From Pegoplata infirma (taxonomy: Eukaryota; Arthropoda; Insecta; Diptera; Anthomyiidae): a stretch of 64,000 nucleotides of DNA. Positions within the stretch are counted from its first letter, which is position 1, and every line of letters begins with the position of its first letter. This document shows, in pieces, positions 44,801 through 55,544 of this stretch. Both the position numbers and the translations under genes were made by a program. Location of the stretch: the NCBI GenBank assembly GCA_963921195.1, contig OY992537.1, forward strand, positions 54,274,313 through 54,338,312, given 5' to 3'. Under the pieces are notes generated by a model that saw only the letters and a list, made by a program, of their open reading frames with translations, did not search any database and was not told the origin of the DNA.

Positions 44801-45414
44801 CAGCAATAACAACATTGATGCCGGAAAATGATGGCATTTTGCCACGTGTTGCAAACAAAAACAAAAGAACATTTTGGAAACACTATACAAACCTAAAAGG
44901 CGTAATATCTTAGAGCTGTTTCAATATAAAGTACATACAATTACGAATGCTGCAAGCTAAAACTTTAAACACAGTGGTGCTTTATATTCACGAGAACATA
45001 ATAATCATTGTCATCGACGTCATTGTCATTGCAATTGTTTCACATAGACATATAATTAAAAGTTTTGTTACGAATTTACTTTTAGTGCAGCCGAATATAA
45101 AATATTCGTCAATACCTTGCTATAAAATACCGTAGTTTATCAGGAATTTTTTGTTACTTTGAGCCAATACGCATTGCGTTGTTGTTAGGGAAATGTTTAT
45201 GAAAAGGAAAAAAGAGGAAGAAGTGCTAATGTGGTAAAAACTTTTCCAAATCGTAGCTAACTAATAAGACTTTTGCATGGAGTAAATTCCATATACGACT
45301 TGTTCGAGAAACGAACTTGACAGCTTCTTTAGACACTTCAAAACATTCATTCCAGCAAACATAACATCGTATTTCCATGCCCAGAACTTCCAAAATGTAT
45401 TATTCATCAGACAG

Positions 45415-45510
45415 TTTTTCTATAGAAAAAGTCTCAGATTCTGAGACAGTTTTTCTATAGAAAAAGCCTCAGACTCTGAGACAGTTTTTCTATAAAAAAG
45501 TCTCAGATTC
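45415..45510. repeat. TCTCAGATTCTGAGA minisatellite, regular cluster
   Basis: Three nearly identical 33-36 bp units with TTTTTCTATAGAAAAAGTCT and CAGATTCTGAGACAG, the most uniform cluster in the window. Confidence 0.85.
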
Positions 45511-45616
45511 TGCTCCTTACACGGAATAAAATTATTGGAAAAAAATTAAAATTTTGAAAAAAAAGTGCTAAAAAATTTTTAAAAAATTGATGATCTAAAT
45601 CGAAAATTGTTTGCTA

Positions 45617-46353
45617 CCCAGCAAAACTTAGATTACCAAATGAGGTATAAAATAAGGTATAGGATCTCTTATTTTATACATTGCAGCATTGATGATTTTA
45701 ACAGGCGATGAGACTCAAAGTAATGCATCCACATTATCACAAAGAATACCAGTAAGGATAAAATAAGTCATAAATTGATAACGAAGAATACTAGTAAGGT
45801 GTAAAATATATGATATTTTATAGGTTACGAGAAATGAAATAAAATAGCACACCAGAAGATAATATATAAGGTGTTACGAGTAGTGAAAAAGTAATTTTGT
45901 ATTAAATTTACTCACGTGACTGTAAGTGAGTGTAAGTAGATAAAATATGCTCGTGAGTGTGTGTCGTTAGAAATTTCCTGTCGTGAGCCCAACTCTAGTT
46001 TAAACTTATGCATTTTTTTATAAAATAATTATTTTTTTTTTTTGTTATTGTAATGCATTATATATCCAATTATAAATAATGCATTATTTCAAACTTTCAA
46101 ATAATACATAATGTAACCAAATATAAGTCATCCATGATTTAATGTTTAGAAATAATAAATATGAAATACATTTTTTCCAATAATCATGCATTACGTAGCA
46201 AATTATTAGTAATGCATAATTTTTTACTTGAAAAAAAATACGTTGTGGAACAAATGTTTGATAAGACATCATAAAATAATGCTACAAATAAGTTATATAC
46301 ATTACGTGGTAATGTGTTATATAATCACTACCCATTACAAAAGTTTTGCTGGG
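45617..46353. mobile_element. TA-flanked MITE, CCCAGCAAAACTT termini
   Basis: CCCAGCAAAACTTAGATTAC at 45617 and ACAAAAGTTTTGCTGGG ending at 46353, with TA outside both ends. The interior has repeats of TAATGCAT. A fragment of the CACTCACG family (45885-45998) is inside. Confidence 0.8.
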
Positions 46354-46436
46354 TAGACCAGAATGCTTAGTTTGTCACGCTGTGCTAAATGTGACATTGC
46401 TCAATTATTATATTTTTATTATTAAAAAGGGGTATA

Positions 46437-47074
46437 TGAGGCATTCCACACCAAATGTCCCGCTACAGAAAAACATGTGTCCCGTGAATTTCTGAATCGG
46501 TTGTATGTATAGCCCTATATAAAAAAAAGAAAATTGCGTTTTCGGTTTTTAAATTTTTTAAAAACTGTTCTTAGAAGGCGTGGTCAAATATTGGAAAAAT
46601 GGTCTAGTTTGTATCGAGTAGCCTTGATTAAATATTTATCAAATTAAAAGGGAATGCACCACAATTTCAAAAATTTACATTTTTGTATAGTTTTGTATGG
46701 GCTATCGATAAAAAATTTTTTTGAAAAATTTTCAGAATCCGTTCTGAAATTTTTCATTTTTATAAAAAGTTAATTTCAACATTTTAGAAAGGGTTCTGAA
46801 AATTTTTAATCGATAGCCCGAATAAATACAATAATATAAATTTTGGGATTGTGGTGCATTCCGTTTTAATTTCATAAATACTTAATCAAGGCAACTCGAC
46901 ACAAATTTGATTATTTTTCCAATATTTGACCACGCCTTTTAAGCCCAGTTTTTGAAAAATTTAAAAACCAAAAACGCAATTTTTTTAGTTCCATATAGGG
47001 CTATCCACACAACCTATTCAGAAATTTACGGTGCACATGTTTTTTTCGCTGTACAATTGGTGTGGAATGCCTCA
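46437..47074. mobile_element. Palindromic MITE, short form, TA-flanked
   Basis: The same TGAGGCATTCCACACCAAAT termini and TA flanks as the 2.3-kb palindrome at 18402. Arms of about 300 bp meet near 46760 with almost no loop. It lacks the extra 0.6 kb per arm of the long copy. Confidence 0.88.
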
Positions 47075-47221
47075 TATGTATTTATATTTTTACAATATGT
47101 TTCTCTAAGTAAGTGCATTGAGTAAGAGAGAATTACATCATACCCATACAAACACAATATATAATTGTATGTTTTTGCCGACCACTGCTCTACACCATTT
47201 ACAGATGTAGGTAATTTGTAA

Positions 47222-47840
47222 AAGATCAATTAATTTAAAGATTCTACTTGTAATTCGAAGATTCCATTTGTAATTCAAAGATTCTACTTCTAATTCGAAG
47301 ACTCTATTTGTAATTCGAAGATTCTATTTGCAATTCAAAGATTCCAATTGTAAATCGTAATAGATCAATTGTAATTCGTAAAAAAACAATTGTAATTCGT
47401 AAAAGATCAATTGTAATTTGAAACAGATCAATTGTAATTCGTAACAGATCAATTGTAATTTGAAAAAGATCAACTGTAGTTCTTAACAGATCTATTGTAA
47501 TTCATAAAAGATCAATTGTAATTCGAAGATTCCATTTGTAATTCGTAAAAGATCAATTGTAATTCGTAAAAGATTAATTGTTATTCGAAAAAAAAAAAAC
47601 AATTGTAGTTCGAAAAAGATCAATTGTAATTTGAAGATTCCATTTGTAATTCGTAAAAGATCAATTGTAATTCGTGAAAGATCAATTGAAATTTGAAGAT
47701 TCCATTTGTAATTCGTAAAAGATCAATTGTAATTCGTAAAAGATCAATTGTTATTCGAAAAAGATCAATTGTAATTCGTAAAAAATCAATTGTAATTCGA
47801 AGATTTCAATTGAAATTCGAAAAAGATCAATGCAAATTCA
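47222..47840. repeat. Minisatellite, 20-21 bp unit
   Basis: About 29 units of GATCAATTGTAATTCGTAAAA and a variant GATTCCATTTGTAATTCGAA. Units are contiguous without spacers, so this is not a CRISPR-like array. Degenerate sequence of similar composition occurs at 52375-52590 and 53155-53400. Confidence 0.9.
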
Positions 47841-47859
47841 GTTGATACATATATGGATG

Positions 47860-48120
47860 AGGAGGAGTTGGAAATTATAAAATACTTTATCTGCTAATGC
47901 CCGGCGCTTTCTAATCCGAGACTTTCTTTACTAGGATTTATGGAGCTGCTCCATCTTTCTGATTTGTCGAAGGTCAAAATTCAATATCTTAGATGTTTCA
48001 TAAGGAGCTCAATAGGGATTAGTAGGTGAACCCCATTACCGTCCCGTGGTATCAAAACGGACTTCAGAGTCAATGTGAGCTGACGTAAAGCGACAGCAGC
48101 CACTAACAATGTAACCTAAG
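47860..48120 (+). pseudogene. 3' fragment of an RNase H-LINE, second copy
   Basis: It parallels 36140-36350: TACTTTATCTGCTAATGCCC (YFIC.CPALS), GGAGCTGCTCCATCTTTCTG (ELLHLSDLS), TTTCATAAGGAGCTCAA, CCGTCCCGTGGTATCA, ending with TGTAACCTAAG. It is frame-broken by a stop in the zinc motif. Confidence 0.72.
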
Positions 48121-48731
48121 GCTGTATTACTTTATTTAATACATTTTTAAAGATATATTTAAAGCTATTTTAAATGGTTTTAAGTTTTAAGTTTCAAAAA
48201 ATAAATATCTTTTCTAATAAACTATTTTTAAATATTAAACAAAAATTTATTATTGCTATTTTCTTCTTTTTTTTGTAAGGATTCATTCATTCATGCGAGT
48301 ATCTTATTGTATTACACATAAAAAGTATATCAAAATTTTTCTAATCCTTTGTATTGCATCTGTCCAATATGTGTCAGTCAGTCAGTATTGCTCTTTGTTA
48401 GCCATACTGTCATTTATAAATGAAGAAATGTTAGCAAGGATTATTGCACAGAATAGATATATGGCATCAAAACATGTATTTTGATATTATTTGAAATAAA
48501 GACTTTCTAAAATGGACATTTATAACTCAATATAAAGGACATATAAATTTGTCCAACTTTAGTTGTAATCTCTATACCGATTTTGTTAGTTTAAGTTACA
48601 TGTGGAACATTTATTGCTAGTTGTAGTTATTACTATTTATTTTTTAGATAAATATTTTTAATATTTTATTTTTCATTTCTATTTATTTCCTGTTTATAAA
48701 TTTTTGTTTTCTTTCTGTATGTTTTTTTTAG

Positions 48732-48896
48732 TGTGCCGGTGACATCATCGAAATCTTTTATGAAAGCCAGCTCCCGCCAGGATTTTATGAAATTACCCTT
48801 ACAACAAGTTAAGAAAATCGATAGATGGGATTCTTTAAGAGGCTCTACTTCGGATACATTTACAGAAGAAAATTTTGGACCATTATCCAATGTTAG
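48732..48896 (+). CDS. Nos: Nos exon: autoinhibitory loop
   Basis: 165 nt. Acceptor TTTTTTTTAG|TGTG, donor TTAG|GTGAGT, phase 2 at both ends. It completes a Ser codon and reads VPVTSSKSFMKASSRQDFMK, then LPLQQVKKIDRWDSLRGSTS and DTFTEENFGPLSNV. It occupies the place of the insertion in the FMN lobe that restrains electron transfer at low Ca2+ in constitutive mammalian NOS; the basic, Ser-rich character fits. Similarity to the fly NOS segment is high from SSKSFMKASS onward. Because both phases match and the length is divisible by three, omission would leave the frame intact. Confidence 0.96.
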
Positions 48897-49569
48897 GTGA
48901 GTTCACACAAAAAATTATTGGCTAAAAAATTTCAATTAAACCTATTGATCAACAAAATTTAAATAAATCAATTATTGTTTTGATCAACATTTTCATTTCT
49001 TTCTTTAACTATCAAATTACAAATTTTCAACATACCAGATTTTTTTAAGCTTCAATTTATTTGAATGCATTAATTCAAAAATATACTTTATACGAGGGTT
49101 TTACTTTTTTTTATTGTCGGCAACATATTGGAAAGCAAAAAATATGAATTTCTTCATAATTTTTCCATAAGCTTAAAATTCATTTGTTAAATCAATCATT
49201 ATTTTAATTGACTTTAAATAAAAAATTGATCAAATTTTTAATCAAAATCGAAAAAATGATTAATTGAAATAAAAATCAATTAATCACCTACAATATGATG
49301 ATTGATATAACAATTTTCTTTATCGGATGAGTTTCAATTAAAAAATTAATTGAATCCGCGTTTTTGTTGATTGACTTTCGTTTTCAATTCTTTCTGTGTT
49401 TAAGAAAAGTTTTTTTTAAATTAAATTTTAAATTAATTGATATTTTTCGAACTTTAATATTAAAAAAAAAAAAAAATAATAAGGTTGATCTTTAACGAAC
49501 TTTTGTTCCCCAGTAAAAGTCGATTAAATATGATCTGAGCAGTTTGGACCAGGGCCCAAAGAGTGGAGA

Positions 49570-49993
49570 AAAAAATTGCGTGAATGAGTGTGCGTGAGTA
49601 AGATTTTAGCGTGAGTGAGTGTGCGTGAGTCTATTTTTTGCGTGAGTCTGCGTGATTTATATACTCTACATATTTACTTTTGTACCAAAAAAAGCAACAA
49701 AAAATTTTAAAATTTGGCTTAACTTAAGATTTTGCCCTGAAAAAAGCTAACAAAAATTAAAAATTTCGCTGAACTTAAAATTTTGTTGAAAATTTTGAAA
49801 GATTTTTGAAATTTTAGTTTTTGATTTTTTTTTTTGTATGAATAAGAGTTTTGTGAGTGAAACTTGCGTAAGTACAAGTGAGTTGTATTAAATTTACTCA
49901 CGTGATTGTGAGTGTGAGTAGAAAAAATTTGCTCGTGAGTGACTGTGCGTGACTCAAAAATTCCTGTCATGAGCGTGACACGCCCATCTCTAA
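49570..49993 (-). mobile_element. CACTCACG-rich element, hAT-like end
   Basis: GCGTGAGTGAGTGTGCGTGA repeats at 49575-49660 and 49890-49960. Right end GACACGCCCATCTCTA at 49993, matching the TAGAGATGGGCGTG end seen at 18997. The left terminus is unclear, so no target duplication can be tested. Confidence 0.6.
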
Positions 49994-50079
49994 TTAAAAG
50001 CATATTTTGTGTATTTTTCAACACGTGAATTTTCGAAAAACCCAAAAATTTTTTTTTTACAAAAAATTAAAAAAAAAGA

Positions 50080-50760
50080 AACAAGTAGAAAAGTTAAATT
50101 CGACTTGGCCAAATCTATGAATACCCTCCACAATGCCCTTTTTAAGTGATAGTAAATTTTCCATCGTGAAAAACAACATTTTTGACTAGAAATATTTTGT
50201 TTTGTGTAAATAAACATTTTTTCAAAGTAATTTTTGAAAAAAAAAAAATAATTTACTTAATTTTTTTTGAGTGTAAAATTTTTTTCGAGTTTATTTTTTT
50301 TTTGTAAAAATATTTTTGAGTGACCAAAATACGTTGCAAAATATTTTTGTGACTTACCAATGTTTTAAAAACATGTTTAACGGGTTTTCAACACGTGAAT
50401 TTAAGGTGAAACTAATCTGAAATTCACGGTTTTGCTGATAACTTTTGAACCACTGGACCGCTCTGGCTGAAATTCAAAACGAACCCAGCCAGAGAATGGC
50501 AAATATATATTTTGAGCTTCAGCATTCTCAGAATTGCCTTTCGAAAATAAGCGTATTTTTTATCTCGCTAATTCACGAAAAACCCTTCCCGAAATTCAGT
50601 CTTTTGCTCATTACTTTTGAACCACTGGACCGATTTCGCTGGATTGCAATACCAACCTGACCAGTTAAATGGCCAACATATATGCCAAACTTCAGGAACC
50701 TCCATAAAGTCTTTCAAAAGTTAGCGGGATTTAACAGACGCACAATGGGGCGAGATGCAC
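50080..50760 (-). mobile_element. (GTCY)n-type repeat, subfamily B, truncated
   Basis: It starts AACAAGTAGAAAAGTTAAAT and TCGACTTGGCCAAATC then ATACCCTCCACAATGCCC. The interior (CCACTGGACCG twice, at 50451 and 50622) mirrors 51380-51720. The copy ends in the GCGGGATTTAACAGAC region without the GTCC block. Confidence 0.75.
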
Positions 50761-51050
50761 TTTTTTTGTCAGAAGTCACTTAAGCCGCTACCTTTTGAAA
50801 GTTTTACAGCCAAAAAACTAAAAAAAATAAATTTTTTTGACTTTTGCAATAAAAATGACGTCGGTTAAAATATCGAGCTTAAAAATCGGGCAGCATAAGT
50901 CGATGCGAAATTTAATAAGCTATAATCAGCAAAAACAAAATTAAAATCGGTTATTGAGGGCTGTAGAGTAATTCGGACAAAAAATGTGCATCTCGCCCCA
51001 CTGTGCGTCATGGTGAGGCCCTTGGGGTCCCAATACAAAGATTTTTTCTT
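50760..51050. other. Intron sequence with GGGGCGAGATGCAC pair
   Basis: CGCACAATGGGGCGAGATGC at 50740 is answered by GCATCTCGCCCCACTGTGCG at 50987-51007. It is a likely small foldback insert (about 50739-51008) that truncates the neighbouring repeat. Confidence 0.6.
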
Positions 51051-51195
51051 TAACGAAAAATGTCTTAGAATCTAAAACTTTTCCTACACGAAAAATGTCT
51101 CTGACTTTTTTCTATACAAAAAAGTCTCAGAATCTGCGAATTTTTTAGAATCTGAGAATTTTTTTATACGAAAACTGTCTCAGAATCTAAGATTT
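51050..51195. repeat. TCTCAGAATCTGAGA minisatellite cluster
   Basis: About four units of AAAAATGTCTTAGAATCTAA or TCTCAGAATCTGCGAA with TTTTTCTATAC spacers. It directly abuts the (GTCY)n element at 51197. Confidence 0.75.
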
Positions 51196-51196
51196 T

Positions 51197-52065
51197 TATA
51201 CCCTCCACTCTAGTGATAGAGGGTATATATAAGTTTGTCATTCCGTTTGTAACACCTCGAAATATTGGTCTAGGACCCCATAAAGTATATATATTCATGA
51301 TCCTCGATCGATTTTAAGACGATCTAGCGATGTCCGTCCGTCCGTCCGTCCGTCCGTCCGTCTGTCTGTCTGTTGAAAACACGCTAACTTTTGAAAGACT
51401 TTACGGAGGCTCCTGAAGTTTGGCATATATGTTGGGCATTTACCTGGTCAGTTTGGTATTGCAATCCAGCGAAATCGGTCCAGTGGTTCAAAAGTTATGA
51501 GCAAATGACTGAATTTCGGCAGGGGTTTTTCGTGAATTTACGAGATAAAAATCAAGCTAACTTTCAAAAGGCAGTTCTGAGGATGCTGAAGCCCGGCATG
51601 TATTTTTATCGTTCCCCTGGCCTGGTTCATTTCGAATTTCAGCTAAATCGGTCTAGTGGTTCAAAAGTTATTAGCAAAACCGTGAATTTCAGATTAGCTT
51701 CACCATAAATTCACGTGTTGAAAACCCGTTAAACATGTTTTAAAAACATTGTAGTCACAAAAATATTTTACAACGCATTTTTGTCACTAAAAAATATTTT
51801 TACACTAAAAAGAAAAAAAAAAAAAACAATCGAAAAAAATTTTACACTCAAAAAAAATTTTACACTCAAAAAAAAATTTAGTAAATTATTTTTTTTTTTT
51901 TTTTTTTTTTTCAAAAATTAGTTTAAAAAAAGTGTTTTTACACAAAATAAAATATTTCTATTCAAAAAATTTTTGTTCACGTTAGAAAATTTAGTATCAC
52001 TTAAAAAGGGCATTGTGGAGGGTGTTCATAGATTCGGCCAAGTCGAATTTAACTTTTCAATTTGT
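51197..52065 (+). mobile_element. (GTCY)n-type repeat, subfamily B
   Basis: TTTATACCCTCCACTCTAGT opens it with a hairpin (CCCTCCACTCTAGTGATAGAGGG). GTCCGTCCGTCCGTCCGTCC lies at 51331. An internal duplication is visible (AAATCGGTCCAGTGGTTCAA at 51472 and AAATCGGTCTAGTGGTTCAA at 51644), and it ends GGAGGGTGTTCATAGATTCG and GTCGAATTTAACTTTTC. The 105-codon frame at 51391 also exists at 59744 because both are copies of this repeat. It is not a gene. Confidence 0.85.
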
Positions 52066-52079
52066 TTTTTATAAAACCT

Positions 52080-52365
52080 TTTCTGTAGAAAAAGTGTCTC
52101 AGAATCTGAAACTTATTCTATAAGAAAAATGTCTCAGAATCTAATACTTTTTCTATACAAAAAATTTTTTAAATTTGGGACTTTTTTTATACGAAAAATG
52201 TTTTATAATCTTATACGAAAAATGACTTTCTATACGCAAAATATCTCAGAATCTGAGACTTTTCCCTTACGAAAAATGTCTCAGAATCTGAGAATTTTTC
52301 TTTACGAAAAATGTCTCAGAATCTGAGACTTTTGTATAAAAAAATATCTCCGAAGCTGAGAAAAA
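52080..52365. repeat. TCTCAGAATCTGAGA minisatellite, longest regular cluster
   Basis: About eight units of CTATACGAAAAATGTCTCAG plus AATCTGAGACTTTT. It continues the cluster at 51050-51195; the (GTCY)n element appears to have inserted into it. Confidence 0.85.
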
Positions 52366-52587
52366 TATGCAAAATGATAAATTGAAATTTCGAGACACCA
52401 TTTGAAATTCGAAAGTGCATTTCTGTTGAAATGCGAAAGTGCATTTGAAAACTTCTTTTGAATTTTGAATTCTATAAAACTTGGAATTTCGTATTGAATT
52501 TCGATATTTGTATTTTAAATTCTATTGAGGTCAATTGAAACTTGTGGAATATAAATTGAAATTTGAAAAAAATCAATTGAAACACTA

Positions 52588-53157
52588 ACAAGTAAAAAAA
52601 CTAAATTCGGCCTTGCCGAATGTAGTGATACCCTCCACAATTTCAAAAAGATTATTGCTAAAAACTTTATTTAAAAATTACTTTTGAAAAAAAAAAAAAA
52701 AATTAAAAAAAAAATTTCCGCGAAAAAAAATTTTGGTAAAAAAAAAATCCGCGATTTTTTTTCTTTTTTTGACAAAAAATATTTTCGTACTTGTTTAAAT
52801 ACCATTTGGTGTTCAATTATGTTCACATTTGTCAACCAGAAGCCGAATTAAAGCATTTCGTATTTTTAGGTTATGTTGAATGTACTGAAATTTTTGAGGT
52901 GTGCTTACATTTTCGTTCATAACTTTTGAACTTCTCGGGAGAACTTCCAATAAATATGTTAAGTTTCAGTCATCTCTGTGCAATATTTTGTCCGTGAGAG
53001 TATTTTCCACAGACAGACAGACGGACATCACTAGAATGTCTTAAAATCGATCGGGCATCATGAATATATATACTTTGTGGGGTCCCAGACCGATATTTCG
53101 ACAAACGGAATGACAAACTTATATATACCCTCTATCACTAAGTGGAGGGTATAAAAA
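52588..53157 (-). mobile_element. (GTCY)n-type repeat, subfamily B, inverted
   Basis: AACAAGTAAAAAAACTAAAT, TCGGCCTTGCCGAATGTAGT, then ACAGACAGACAGACGGACAT at 53014 (the GTCY block reversed) and ACTAAGTGGAGGGTATAAA at the far end. A complete but internally shortened copy. Confidence 0.82.
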
Positions 53158-53448
53158 TATCAATTGAAATTCGTGAAATATCGATTCTTGTAAGTCTTGT
53201 AAATTATCAACAAAGGTTCAAAAAACGATAAATTTAAATTCTTTCAATATCAACTGAAATTCGTTAAAACTCACTTAAAGTTAAAAAAAATATCAACTGA
53301 GACTATGCCGATACTTTTTTAAATTTCGATTTATTTTTTTTTCGAATCTTAACTAAAATTTTTAGAATTCCAATTTATATTTTTCGAATTTCTTGAGACA
53401 TATAAAATAACTCATGATTCCCGCAAAATTTCTCCACTCTCTTTTCAG

Positions 53449-54766
53449 ATTTGCTGTTTTTGCTTTAGGTTCATCAGCATATCCTAACTTTTGTGCATTT
53501 GGTCAATACATCGATAATATACTGGGCGAATTGGGCGGTGAACGTTTACTAAAAATTTCCTATGGCGATGAAATGTGCGGTCAAGAACAAACATTTCGTA
53601 AATGGGCACCAGAAGTTTTTAAAGTGGCGTGTGAAACATTTTGTTTAGATCCTGATGAAAGTCTATCAGATGCCTCAATGGCTTTACAAAATGATTCACT
53701 TACAGTGAATACAGTACGTTTAGTACCCTCAAAAGGCAAGGGATCATTGGAACAACTGCTATCGAAATATCACAATAAAAAAGTGACATGCTGTCAAATA
53801 AAAGAACATCCTCTAAATTTAACTAAAATAAGAAATGGTGATAAGACCACTATACTATTGGAAATAACAGCACCTGGCATAGATTATGAACCGGGTGATC
53901 ATGTTGGTATATTTCCAGCTAATAAACCTGAAATTGTGGATGCTTTATTAAAACGTTTAACTGGATTTGAAGATCCAGATGAAGTTTTACAATTGCAGCT
54001 GCTGAAGGAAAAACAAACATCGAATGGTATTTTTAAATGCTGGGAGGCGCATGATAAGATTCCGGCAGAAAGTCTAAGAACTTTACTGTCAAGATTTTTT
54101 GATATCACTACACCACCCTCTAGACAAATGTTGACATTATTAGCGGGTTTTTGTGAAGATAATCTAGATACGGAGAGACTTCAATTATTGGTTACGGATT
54201 CTTCGGCCTATGAAGATTGGCGTCATTGGAGATTACCACATTTATGGGATGTTTTAGAAGAATTTCCTTCATGTAAACCCCCAGCTTCTTTAGTCTTAGC
54301 TAATTTAATGCCATTGCAATCGAGATTCTATTCGATTTCTTCTTCACCACGTAAGGTGAATAATGAAATTCACCTTACAGTGGCCATTGTTAAATATCGT
54401 AGTGAAGATGGTATTGGTGATGAACGTTTCGGTGTTTGTTCTAACTATTTGGCTGGTCTTAAAGCTCAAGATGATTTATTTATATTTGTACGTAGTGCTC
54501 CTAGTTTCCATTTACCCACAGATGCTAATAGACCAATAATTTTGATCGGTCCTGGCACGGGTATAGCACCATTCCGTTCTTTTTGGCAAGAATTTGAAAT
54601 AATGCGTGAAATGCATGGTGAATGTCAATTACCTAAAGTATGGTTATTTTTTGGTTGTCGCAATCGTGATGTCGATTTATATGCCGAAGAAAAAGAACGT
54701 TTGGTTAACGAGAAAATATTGGATCGGGCATTTTTGGCATTATCACGGGAACCGAATATAAAAAAG
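53449..54766 (+). CDS. Nos: Nos exon: FMN end, FAD and NADPH modules
   Basis: 1318 nt, entering at phase 2 and leaving at phase 0 (AAAAAG|GTGAGT); 440 codons including the shared Arg. It opens with RFAVFALGSSAYPNFCAFG (end of the flavodoxin fold) and DEMCGQEQTFRKWA. Then come YEPGDHVGIFPAN in the FAD/connecting region, RFYSISSSP at 54323 (FAD site), GVCSNYL, IGPGTGIAPFRSFWQ at about 54545 (NADPH site) and FFGCRNRDVDLYAEE. This part takes electrons from NADPH through FAD to FMN for NO synthesis. No stop, shift or missing motif. It is as long as the equivalent stretch in fly NOS, here in a single exon. Confidence 0.98.
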
Positions 54767-54793
54767 GTGAGTACACAGGAGATATTAATAACC

Positions 54794-54990
54794 CTGTCGG
54801 CAAAAAAATCACCCCTGACATACTGCTGACTCTCCCTTTATATAATCGCTGACATCTTCCTACAATTATTTAAAATATCCCCAATGACATGTCAGCAGTT
54901 GATCAGCAGTGCCCACTAGTATCGGCAGCCACCAACAATTTTATAAAGGAAGAGTCAGTTGTATGTCAGGGGTGATTTTTTTGCCGACTG
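54794..54990. mobile_element. Palindromic MITE next to the splice donor
   Basis: CTGTCGGCAAAAAAATCACC and the complement GGTGATTTTTTTGCCGACTG bound 197 bp. GACATACTGCTGACTCTCCC and ACATGTCAGCAGTTG match the element at 9772. It starts 28 bp after exon 53449-54766 ends. Confidence 0.82.
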
Positions 54991-55544
54991 TGTAGTTGTA
55001 ATCTATCAAATACATTTTTAACTGAAGTATTATTCCAAAAACAATTGTTTTTGAATATATTGTAGAAAAAAGACTAATAATAGTCACTTAGAATTACCTA
55101 AAAATGTCAGTTCTTTTGGATCTTCTAAAAAAAATTTATTATGCAGATAGCAAGTTTTGTATATTCGCTCTCGATATATCTTTAATTTCTTAAAGAATGT
55201 AAATTTTTTTCTACAAAATATTTTGCCATAGTTATTTTTCAATATCATTGTAAATCCTTATTGAAACCATAAAGCTTTCAAAAGCTCTACTTTATCTTTA
55301 GTTTATCCTCTTTGTTTTTGCTTTTCATTACATACAGTTAGTGGTTTTCAATATGTTTTCTTATTTATGTAGAGGGTGATTTCAAAAAAAGTAAAATTTA
55401 AAAAGTTTCAGAAAACGAAGAAATTACTTTTATTCCTATTTTTTTCTCCTAAAGAAAATTTCTCAAATTTTGCTTGAAGAAAATTCTCATATTTTTCCTA
55501 TAGAAAAAATTTTAAGATTCTGAGACGTTTCTCCTAAGAATACT

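Larger units (their letters stand above)
10380..48731 (+). other. Nos: Nos intron, 38.4 kb
   Basis: Donor GTAAGT at 10380; the acceptor is a T-run ending in AG at 48730-48731. No exon-like frame was found inside. Most recognisable content is nested mobile elements listed separately. Stretches where I see nothing definable are 11620-11920, 16200-17370, 23125-23950, 25260-25290, 30620-31760, 42440-43720, 44810-45400 and 48125-48700. Confidence 0.95.
48897..53448 (+). other. Nos: Nos intron, 4.6 kb
   Basis: GTGAGT at 48897, and CTCTCTTTTCAG at 53437-53448. From 48897 to 49560 I recognise nothing beyond AT-rich sequence; the rest is repeat elements listed separately. Confidence 0.95.

Noticed and set aside
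47222..47840. Regular short repeats resembling a CRISPR array
   Set aside because: Units are directly contiguous with no unique spacers, and the gene context is eukaryotic.
51391..51708. 105-codon open frame, with a similar one at 59744-60061
   Set aside because: The similarity of the two proteins comes from both being copies of a non-coding (GTCY)n repeat. The copy at 50080-50760 is inverted and lacks the frame. No start context, splice signals or known domain.
53414..53448. ATG at 53414 as the start of an independent protein
   Set aside because: The splice acceptor CTCTCTTTTCAG at 53448 and the phase fit with the previous exon show that the coding part begins at 53449; the upstream codons are intron.
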